Shown here: piece after piece, positions 1-6,769 of the stretch
How the letters are laid out: each line of letters begins with the position of its first letter
Numbering within the stretch: the stretch's first letter is position 1
Origin: Rhodospirillales bacterium
Lineage (GTDB): Bacteria; Pseudomonadota; Alphaproteobacteria; Rhodospirillales; Casp-alpha2
Assembly: GCA_018664265.1 (NCBI GenBank)
Contig: JABJOR010000279.1
Span: 1 to 8,959, forward strand
Length of the DNA stretch: 8,959 nt
Direction: 5' to 3'
Program-made: the position numbers and the translations under genes
Notes under the pieces: generated by a model
What the model saw: the letters and a program-made list of their open reading frames with translations, nothing else
Databases searched by the model: none
Told to the model about the DNA's origin: nothing

Positions 1-1
1 G

Positions 2-121
2 ATTATGTTTCTAATCGCAGGGTGTACAGCACTGGGCCTGTTCATGGCTGTGTTGGGGGCTGCGCGGCTGCTGAGCGATGACCGCCATCGATTGCGACTG
101 GATCGATTGTCAGACAGATAA
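2..121 (+). CDS. C-terminal end of an unidentified membrane protein (partial)
   Basis: An open frame enters from the left edge and ends at a TAA at 119-121, giving 39 visible residues. The first two thirds are hydrophobic (Ile, Met, Phe, Leu, Gly and Ala rich) and look like a transmembrane helix. They are followed by a short basic tail with several Arg residues (RLRLDRLSDR at the end), which by the positive-inside rule would lie in the cytoplasm. The gene runs in the same direction as the glycosyltransferase operon that follows, with a gap of under 80 bases, so it may belong to the same envelope locus. Too little is visible to name a family. The frame could also be a chance opening, but the helix-plus-basic-tail composition makes a real gene end more likely. 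Confidence 0.5.
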   Translation: MMFLIAGCTALGLFMAVLGAARLLSDDRHRLRLDRLSDR

Positions 122-146
122 TCTTAACCAACATGGTATAAGTCAA

Positions 147-175
147 TTGCGAGATGGGGCTTAGCCCTGTATTAA
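147..175 (+). promoter_or_regulatory. possible sigma70-type promoter for the glycosyltransferase operon
   Basis: TTGCGA at 147-152 and TATTAA at 170-175 each match the sigma70 consensus at four of six positions and are exactly 17 bases apart. Transcription would begin near 182, about 17 bases before the ATG at 199. This is a by-eye match in a short intergenic stretch. If it is right, the upstream ATG at 154 lies inside the promoter and cannot be the start. Confidence 0.3.
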
Positions 176-198
176 CTGCATTATGTTTATATTATTAT

Positions 199-996
199 AT
201 GAAAAATCAGATGCCTGAAACAGATTCCCGTCACGTTGACTATAATACGGTTCCCGATATTACGGTTGTCGTACCTGTCAAGAATGAAGCTGAAAATATT
301 GAACCCCTGATTACAGAAATTCGGGCGGCTCTTGATGGCGGCGCACCTTATGAAATTATCTATATAGATGATGGCAGCACGGATGCGACACCAGCCGAAC
401 TTGAAAAACAATTCCATGACGGAGCTCCGCTTCGGGTTATTCGCCATGACAAAAGCTGTGGACAAAGTGCTGCTGTGATCAGTGGTGTTACCGTGGCGCG
501 CGGCCATATTATTGCAACACTGGATGGTGATGGACAAAATGATCCGGCGGACCTTCCTGAAATGATCAAGCGGTTTCGCAGGGATTCCGATTACGATAAC
601 CTGATGATAGCTGGGTGGCGCACCAAGCGTCGCGACATCCTGATCAAAAGGTTTTCATCAAAATTTGCCAATGGACTGCGAAAGCGTCTTTTAAAGGACA
701 ATACGCCGGATACCGGATGCGGCATCAAGGTATTCTCGCACGCATCCTTTATGGCAATGCCGCACTTTGATCACATGCACCGGTTTTTGCCAGCATTGAT
801 CATCAGGGGTGGCGGGGAAGTTATCTCGGTTCCGGTTAATCATCGTCACCGCGAACGGGGTGTGTCCAACTACGGGACACTGGATCGGGCCTGGGCCAGT
901 ATCTGGGACTTAATGGGCATGATCTGGTTGTTGCGCCGTGGCAATCGCCCGTCCTCAATCGAAGTTCGTTTCGAGCGTGAGAGGCAGGAGCGGTGA
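199..996 (+). CDS. family 2 glycosyltransferase, polyprenyl-phosphate sugar synthase type
   Basis: This is a GT-A fold glycosyltransferase of the dolichyl-phosphate mannosyltransferase/ArnC type. Such enzymes transfer a sugar from a nucleotide donor to a polyprenyl phosphate at the cytoplasmic face of the membrane. Visible motifs, in order, are the first strand VVVPVKNEAENIEPLI, IDDGSTDATP (nucleotide binding), the DxD-type metal site in LDGDGQNDP, a DTGCGIKVF segment, and RHRERGVSNYG near the end. The protein lacks the paired C-terminal transmembrane helices of ArnC, so it is probably peripheral or anchored by its hydrophobic/basic C-terminus (WDLMGMIWLLRR). The frame also has ATGs at 154 and 211. 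I prefer 199 because the extra N-terminus from 154 is not family-like and overlaps a possible promoter, but no start has a clear Shine-Dalgarno. It overlaps the next gene by 4 nt. The family is confident; the sugar is unknown. Confidence 0.9.
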   Translation: MKNQMPETDSRHVDYNTVPDITVVVPVKNEAENIEPLITEIRAALDGGAPYEIIYIDDGSTDATPAELEKQFHDGAPLRVIRHDKSCGQSAAVISGVTVARGHIIATLDGDGQNDPADLPEMIKRFRRDSDYDNLMIAGWRTKRRDILIKRFSSKFANGLRKRLLKDNTPDTGCGIKVFSHASFMAMPHFDHMHRFLPALIIRGGGEVISVPVNHRHRERGVSNYGTLDRAWASIWDLMGMIWLLRRGNRPSSIEVRFERERQER

Positions 997-1685
997 ACAC
1001 CGAGCTTGCGCTAAAGATCGCTCGCGGTCTGGTTATGTTACTGGTTTTGGTCGGTGCCGGAGTGGCGATCAAGACGACGGATCTTGGCGCTATGCTCGAT
1101 GAGCAATGGGTAGATGCCCATATTCGCGGGCAGGGCCTGACGGGGCAGCTATTGTATCTGGCAATCGCAGCAGGCTTCGCTACAGTCGGTTTCCCAAGGC
1201 AAATTATTTCCTTTATGGGCGGTTATGCCTTTGGATTGGTTGAGGGAACAGCGTTGGCGCTTTTGGCAACAATTTTAGGCTGTATCATAACCTTCACCTT
1301 TGCACGACTTATCGGGCGGGAGCTTGTGGCCTCTAAAATGTCAGGTCGGGTGGAAAAGATTGATCGGTTTCTCGGTAACAACCCCTTCAGCATGGCTTTA
1401 CTAATTCGCCTTATGCCGGCGGGAAGCAACGTTTTGACCAGCCTGTGCGCGGGCGTATCCAGTGCGCGAGGCATTATGTTCGTTGCCGGATCAGCCCTCG
1501 GGTTTATCCCGCAAACCTTTATTTTTGCTCTGGCAGGCACAGGTGTGAATGTGGACCCGGGATTGCGTCTGGCGATCAGCGCCGGGTTGTTTGTTGTCTC
1601 TGTTGCCATGGGGGCTTATCTTTATCGACGCTATCGTCGTCATAGTGGGAGCAAACCTCTTGAGCAGGAGGCAACCCCTTCATGA
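993..1685 (+). CDS. TVP38/TMEM64 family (VTT domain) membrane protein
   Basis: A 230-residue polytopic inner-membrane protein of the TVP38/TMEM64 group, in the VTT/DedA superfamily. It has an N-terminal helix (about residues 11-27) and hydrophobic segments at about 52-66, 70-105, 155-182 and 190-212. The hallmark region is GFPRQIISFMGGYAFGLVEG (61-85 area), followed by the second conserved block around NPFSMALLIRLMPAGSN (130-146), whose Arg-x-x-Pro is typical of the domain. It ends in a basic cytoplasmic tail (YRRYRRH). Some DedA-superfamily members move undecaprenyl phosphate or other lipids across the membrane. A lipid-carrier role here is inferred from its position between two glycosyltransferases. 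It starts with GTG at 993 inside the stop of the preceding gene (GTGA), with GGAG just upstream, and its TGA overlaps the next ATG, so all three genes are probably translationally coupled. Confidence 0.85.
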   Translation: MNTELALKIARGLVMLLVLVGAGVAIKTTDLGAMLDEQWVDAHIRGQGLTGQLLYLAIAAGFATVGFPRQIISFMGGYAFGLVEGTALALLATILGCIITFTFARLIGRELVASKMSGRVEKIDRFLGNNPFSMALLIRLMPAGSNVLTSLCAGVSSARGIMFVAGSALGFIPQTFIFALAGTGVNVDPGLRLAISAGLFVVSVAMGAYLYRRYRRHSGSKPLEQEATPS

Positions 1686-3457
1686 ATACCAGAACATTGT
1701 TCCTGGTCGGGTTTCCTTTGATATGGGCAGCATCATTCCTGGTGTTGGGGGCCGCTGCGATTACGTCCCGACCTGTCTTACCCGGCGATGAATTACGCAA
1801 TTTAAGCATTGCCTGGGACATGTGGCGGGGCGGCTCTTTGCTGGTTCCTCATCTTAATGGCGCCCCATACGCAGGCGAATTACCGCTTTTGTATTGGGTT
1901 ATGAATGCCGGGTGGTCCTTGTTTGGGCTAAACGAGTTTTGGCCTCGATTGATTTCCCCTTTGTTCGGGTTTGCCAGCGTTTTTATGAGTGCTGCTCTGG
2001 CGCGCATCCTGTGGCCGGGTTGGGCCGGGATTGGGGCTTTGTCTGGCACTGTTCTCATGGGCTCTATGCTATGGGCTGTGATGTCGACCATTCCAGATAG
2101 CACGCCAATTGCTGTTTTTTGCCTGCTGGTAGCATTTTGGGGTGTGCTGTTTTCCTGGCGCACAGGACAGTGGGGGGCTTGCGTGGTTGCCGGGTTGGCG
2201 TTGGGCGTGGGGATGCTGGCTGTCGGTCCGGTGCTGATTGTTTATATCCTGCCTGCCATGATGTTGGCCCCGCTTTGGGGCGGCCGGATCATGGTAGGCC
2301 ATGAGGCTGATGACAGCGAAGAGGATTCCTCTGGCGGTTGGCGTTATTGGTATTTGAAAATGCTGGTTGTCGTCGCATTGGCAGCCGTTGTCATGCTTGC
2401 CTGGATGGTTCCGGTAATTTTACAGCAAGACCCTGCCTATACGGAAGCGTTGCTCAAAAATATTTTCATGCCAAATCTCAGCCTTCCCGGGCAGGATTGG
2501 TGGTTATATGTTCTGGTTATTACGGGGCTGTTCCTGCCGTGGATTGTCTGGCCTCCGGCATGGCGTGCTCTTGCCGGTGTTAAGTACCTGATAAAAGACG
2601 GCGGGGTGTGGCTGTGTGTGTTCTGGATTTTGCCTGTTTTAGGCGTTTTCCTGTTGCGCCCGGATGCTGTGTTGCAGGCCCTGATGTTCTCCATGCCGGC
2701 ATTCGCCCTGATTATGGGGTTTTTGATTTATATCCGAGCTGATCCGGAAGCCGCGCGTCTCGATCATAAAGCGTTATCAGAAAGCGTTGAAACAGAAGGT
2801 GATGAGTCTCAATCTTCAGGCAGAGTAAGCGGGTATCTGGCAACAGTGTTTACCCGCGGAGAATCTTTGGTCGGCCTGGTTGTGGCTTTGCTCGGGGCTG
2901 TGGTGATTGTGATGCCGCTGGCCGCAGGTGCCTTTGATTTGCCCTGGTGGGTTGGCAGGCTTTCAGGAAGCTGGGGTGTTATCGCAATGGCTCTTGGGGC
3001 GATGATTGCCATAGCCATGCCCCGCACATTGGGTATGCGTACTCTGGTGCTGGCCGTTGCCTCTGTTTTGGTTGTTTCGATAGGGTATATGATTGCCAAA
3101 CCTTTGCGCGCTGAGCAAAGCGGGTTGAATGATGCAGCCCAACGCATTCGCTTGTTGCAGGGCGAGAATATCCCTGTCGCTTTCGCATCTCAAAGCCAGA
3201 AACCCTATCTGGGTGAGTTTGCCTATATGGGCAAGCTCGAAAAACCACTGGATGTTCTAGATCAGGGCGATCCAGTGGGGGCTGTTGCCTGGGTTGCAGG
3301 AAATCCCAGTGCGGAAGTGGTTACCATTCATTCCATGTTGCCTGCTGATCTTGCCCCTATGGCTGTTTTTCCCTGGTGGGGGAAATATATAGCTTTTTGG
3401 TCTGTGGAAGCCGTTCAAAGCCGCCCGGACCTGATTTTTTCAGAAAAACAGCCATAA
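1682..3457 (+). CDS. ArnT-like GT-C glycosyltransferase (GT39 superfamily)
   Basis: A 591-residue protein with many membrane helices and the layout of ArnT/PMT-type glycosyltransferases, which take a sugar from a polyprenyl-phosphate donor and attach it to lipid A, protein or another acceptor in the periplasm. The first periplasmic loop has the acidic motif PGDELRN (Asp36, Glu37), then LNGAPYAGELPLLYW (59-72), the counterpart of the usual KPPLxYW motif, and a second acidic site at Asp139 (TIPDSTPI). A soluble C-terminal domain of about 115 residues follows the last helix (about 452-472), as in ArnT. Two hydrophilic, acidic loops stand out: residues 206-219 (ADDSEEDSSGG) and about 353-394. The Lys usual in the KPPL motif is Glu66 here. 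The start ATG overlaps the preceding stop (ATGA) with AGGAGG upstream. No clear terminator follows. The superfamily is well supported; donor and acceptor are unknown. Confidence 0.85.
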   Translation: MNTRTLFLVGFPLIWAASFLVLGAAAITSRPVLPGDELRNLSIAWDMWRGGSLLVPHLNGAPYAGELPLLYWVMNAGWSLFGLNEFWPRLISPLFGFASVFMSAALARILWPGWAGIGALSGTVLMGSMLWAVMSTIPDSTPIAVFCLLVAFWGVLFSWRTGQWGACVVAGLALGVGMLAVGPVLIVYILPAMMLAPLWGGRIMVGHEADDSEEDSSGGWRYWYLKMLVVVALAAVVMLAWMVPVILQQDPAYTEALLKNIFMPNLSLPGQDWWLYVLVITGLFLPWIVWPPAWRALAGVKYLIKDGGVWLCVFWILPVLGVFLLRPDAVLQALMFSMPAFALIMGFLIYIRADPEAARLDHKALSESVETEGDESQSSGRVSGYLATVFTRGESLVGLVVALLGAVVIVMPLAAGAFDLPWWVGRLSGSWGVIAMALGAMIAIAMPRTLGMRTLVLAVASVLVVSIGYMIAKPLRAEQSGLNDAAQRIRLLQGENIPVAFASQSQKPYLGEFAYMGKLEKPLDVLDQGDPVGAVAWVAGNPSAEVVTIHSMLPADLAPMAVFPWWGKYIAFWSVEAVQSRPDLIFSEKQP

Positions 3458-3513
3458 TCAGGCGAAAAAACCCAATCTATCCACATTCTTCTCCAATTTC
3501 TTGGCTGGCACCC

Positions 3514-3543
3514 TTGACACTTTGGGCTCAGCCGACTAAATCG
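3514..3543 (+). promoter_or_regulatory. groESL promoter, sigma70 and/or RpoH type
   Basis: A perfect TTGACA lies at 3514-3519, preceded by CC, so CTTGACA fits both a sigma70 and a heat-shock sigma (RpoH) -35 element. The -10 region is weaker. Read as RpoH, CTTG at 3513-3516 is followed after 18 bases by ACTAAATCGG, which approximates the alphaproteobacterial form CYTATNTNNG as I recall it. Read as sigma70, CTAAAT or TAAATC sits 16-17 bases downstream. Transcription would start inside or next to the CIRCE left arm, the geometry expected for HrcA repression. Confidence 0.6.
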
Positions 3544-3570
3544 GTGGCACTCATCTAGTGTGAGTGCTAA
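3544..3570 (+). promoter_or_regulatory. CIRCE operator for the HrcA repressor
   Basis: The right arm GAGTGCTAA (3562-3570) is a perfect match to the CIRCE consensus. The left arm GTGGCACTC (3544-3552) differs from TTAGCACTC at two or three outer bases. The spacer is exactly nine bases, as in the canonical TTAGCACTC-N9-GAGTGCTAA. Its place between the promoter and groES is the classical one, so the operon should be repressed by HrcA and induced by heat or misfolded protein. hrcA itself is not in the window. Confidence 0.93.
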
Positions 3571-3619
3571 CAATTTTAACTAATCATTTGAAATTTCTAC
3601 CCCTTTTGGAGGTTATGCT

Positions 3620-3991
3620 ATGAATTTTCGCCCACTTCATGATCGCGTGCTCGTAAAGCGCGTCGAACAAGACGTGAAAACTGCTGGCGGTATCATCATC
3701 CCTGATTCCGCTCAGGAAAAACCCATGGAGGGTAAAATCGTTTCTGTTGGTTCAGGTATTAGAGCTGAAGACGGAACTGTTACTCCTCTCGATGTTAAAG
3801 CTGGTGACCTTGTGCTTTTCGGCAAATGGTCTGGCACTGAAATCAAAGTTGACGGCGAAGATCTGCTGATCATGAAAGAATCCGACATTCTCGGCATTCT
3901 TGATATCACCAAGAAACCTGCCCCAGCTAAGAAAGCTGCCCCTGCTAAAAAACCCGCAGCTAAGAAACCCGCTGCAAAGAAGAAGAAATAA
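3620..3991 (+). CDS. groES: co-chaperonin GroES with a Lys/Ala/Pro-rich C-terminal extension
   Basis: This is the 10-kDa co-chaperonin that caps GroEL as a heptameric lid during ATP-driven folding in the cytoplasm. The core, residues 1-97, is a full-length Gro[15 protein letters not shown] at the N-terminus, the mobile loop around [15 protein letters not shown] (21-35) with the hydrophobic Ile-Ile-Ile that binds Gro[11 protein letters not shown], and the closing [14 protein letters not shown]. Most GroES proteins end there at about 95-97 residues. This one continues to 123 with a tail (98-123) of only Lys (12), Ala (9) and Pro (5), arranged as [31 protein letters not shown] at 3608-3612 sits seven bases before the ATG and fixes the start. 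groEL follows after 30 bases. Identity is certain; the role of the tail is unknown. Confidence 0.98.
   Translation: MNFRPLHDRVLVKRVEQDVKTAGGIIIPDSAQEKPMEGKIVSVGSGIRAEDGTVTPLDVKAGDLVLFGKWSGTEIKVDGEDLLIMKESDILGILDITKKPAPAKKAAPAKKPAAKKPAAKKKK
3909..3988 (+). repeat. short degenerate tandem repeat encoding the GroES Lys/Ala/Pro tail
   Basis: The 3' end of groES consists of four in-frame units of 15-18 bases starting with two Lys codons, each followed by Pro and Ala codons, then four more Lys codons before TAA. The units share an AARAAA...GCY/CCY pattern but differ at synonymous positions (AAG/AAA, GCT/GCC/GCA, CCT/CCC). They are therefore not a fresh slippage product, and the amino-acid pattern seems to have been kept while the bases drifted. 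Confidence 0.8.
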
Positions 3992-4015
3992 TTTTCTTCA
4001 CGAAAGAAAGGTTAA

Positions 4016-5692
<1,677 letters not shown>

Positions 5693-5715
5693 GCCAAACC
5701 ACCAATCAAGCTACC

Positions 5716-5729
5716 CGGAGTTCGCTCCG
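5716..5729 (+). other. small UUCG-loop hairpin upstream of the groEL terminator
   Basis: CGGAG (5716-5720) and CTCCG (5725-5729) form a perfect five-base-pair stem around a TTCG loop, closed by the C-G pair that makes such tetraloops very stable. No T-tract follows, so it is not a terminator by itself. It may protect the 3' end of the groESL transcript or be incidental. Confidence 0.45.
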
Positions 5730-5743
5730 CTTAAGAATGAGAA

Positions 5744-5773
5744 AGGCTGCATCTTCGGATGCGGCCTTTTTTG
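5744..5773 (+). terminator. Rho-independent terminator of groESL, possibly bidirectional
   Basis: AGGCTGCATC (5744-5753) pairs with GATGCGGCCT (5758-5767) through ten base pairs, including one G-U, around a TTCG tetraloop, and a run of Ts starts at 5767. It sits about 50 bases after the groEL stop and directly before the stop codon of the convergent dehydrogenase gene. On the minus strand the same stem is followed by TTTCTCATT, so it could also terminate, more weakly, the opposing transcript. Confidence 0.92.
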
Positions 5774-5774
5774 T

Positions 5775-6683
5775 TTATTCCCAATCTGTATCAATGGCCT
5801 TGATCAGGGCGGAATGGTCCAGTCCGCCGTGTCCGGCATCGATCAATTTATCGTACAAATCCCGACATAAGGCTGTGGCAGGAAGTTCCATGTCGAGGGC
5901 TGTTGCAAGTGCCAATCCCTGATCCAGATCTTTTCGTTGTGTGGTGCATTTGCCACCCGGCGCGAAGGTGTGATCGACCATGCGTTTGCCGTGAACTTCC
6001 AGAATACGGGAGTCCGCAAACCCACCTTGCAGGGCTTTTCGAACCTGCGCCGGGTCAACGCCCGCGCGCCTCGACAGGGCAAGGGCTTCGGAGACTGCCC
6101 CGATCGTCAGCCCGACAATGATCTGGTTGGCGGCCTTGGCAACCTGTCCCGCGCCAATGTCACCCACATGAGTAGTTTGTTTCCCCAGCACATCCAGAAT
6201 GGCGCTTGCTTGATTGAGAGCAACCTCACTGCCGCCAGCCATGATGACCAGCTCACCACTTTCTGCGCCCAGCGTGCCACCGGAAACCGGAGCGTCCACA
6301 TAAGCGCCGCCTTTATCCTCGACAGCTTTCGCCAACGCGCGGGTGATCAGGGTGTCGCTGGTTCCCATGTCGATGATCAAGGTTCCGGGCTGTATTGCGG
6401 ATAAAACACCGCTGTTGCCTTGCAAAACGATTTCGAGTGCCGGGGTGTCGCTGAGCATCAAGATGATGATGTCAGCTTTTTGTGCCACCGCTGCTGGGTT
6501 TGGCACGGACGTACAGTTCGGACACTGTGCAAGCAGTTCATCCACAGGGCCTTGCGAGCGTGAATGGACGATCATATCCGCCCCTGCGTTATACAAATTA
6601 CGCGCCATAGGACGCCCCATCAAGCCCAACCCGATAAAGCCTATTGTGGTTCCGCTGAGAGATTTTTCTGTAGTGTTATTCAT
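5775..6683 (-). CDS. NAD(P)-dependent 3-hydroxyisobutyrate / tartronate-semialdehyde reductase family dehydrogenase
   Basis: A 302-residue beta-hydroxyacid dehydrogenase, full length for the family. These enzymes interconvert short beta-hydroxy acids and semialdehydes, such as 3-hydroxyisobutyrate with methylmalonate semialdehyde, or glycerate with tartronate semialdehyde. The Rossmann motif is GFIGLGLMGRPMARNL (15-30). The substrate loop is DAPVSGGTLGAESGEL (130-145). The catalytic Lys is Lys183 in GAGQVAKAANQ. The C-terminal helical domain contains KDLDQGLALA and the family signature GLDHSALIKAID near the end. The C-terminal pattern resembles GarR/GlxR-type reductases as much as MmsB, so the substrate is left open. 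It is convergent with groEL, shares the terminator region, and diverges from the FAD oxidoreductase operon across 86 bases. The ATG at 6683 leaves about 11 residues before the first beta strand; the Shine-Dalgarno is weak. The family is confident. Confidence 0.9.
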   Translation of the reverse strand: MNNTTEKSLSGTTIGFIGLGLMGRPMARNLYNAGADMIVHSRSQGPVDELLAQCPNCTSVPNPAAVAQKADIIILMLSDTPALEIVLQGNSGVLSAIQPGTLIIDMGTSDTLITRALAKAVEDKGGAYVDAPVSGGTLGAESGELVIMAGGSEVALNQASAILDVLGKQTTHVGDIGAGQVAKAANQIIVGLTIGAVSEALALSRRAGVDPAQVRKALQGGFADSRILEVHGKRMVDHTFAPGGKCTTQRKDLDQGLALATALDMELPATALCRDLYDKLIDAGHGGLDHSALIKAIDTDWE

Positions 6684-6769
6684 GATCAGGCCAATGACTG
6701 TTGAATTGTTTTGGTAATCGTGATTTTGTCTACACTATAAATCAATAGGCAAGTCTGAGTAAGCACAAC
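6684..6769. promoter_or_regulatory. divergent promoter region between dehydrogenase and FAD oxidoreductase operon
   Basis: This 86-base AT-rich gap must hold the promoters of both divergent units. The best -10 candidate for the plus strand is TATAAA at 6736-6741, with a poor TTGGTA at 6711-6716 (19-base spacing). For the minus strand, TATAGT (complement of 6734-6739) is a good -10, with a weak -35 at 6757-6762. The two -10 elements would overlap, so the promoters could exclude each other or share a regulator. I see no convincing operator palindrome. Confidence 0.4.

Noticed and set aside
154..198. N-terminal extension of the GT2 gene from the ATG at 154
   Set aside because: The extra 15 residues are not family-like, have no clear ribosome site, and lie within a possible promoter. 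I prefer the ATG at 199, though 154 and 211 cannot be excluded.
3429..3461. Inverted repeat CCTGATT...AATCAGG across the end of the GT39 gene, as a terminator
   Set aside because: The stem is seven base pairs with a loop of about 19 bases, partly within the coding sequence, and is followed by As rather than Ts. It does not look like an intrinsic terminator on the plus strand.
3615..3622. ATG at 3615 just before the groES start, giving a two-codon frame ending at the TGA overlapping the real ATG
   Set aside because: It encodes only Met-Leu before a stop. The ATG at 3620 has ideal spacing from GGAGG and gives the conserved GroES N-terminus.
3992..4010. Weak hairpin (TTTCTT / AAGAAA) between groES and groEL, as an RNA thermometer or attenuator
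   Set aside because: It has only six A-U-rich pairs with one G-C and would be unstable. Such A/T runs are common in this spacer and it does not clearly mask the groEL ribosome site.
5937..6404. Plus-strand open frame opposite the dehydrogenase gene
   Set aside because: The minus-strand frame carries the complete beta-hydroxyacid dehydrogenase motifs. The plus-strand product is Cys/Arg/His-rich without domain features.
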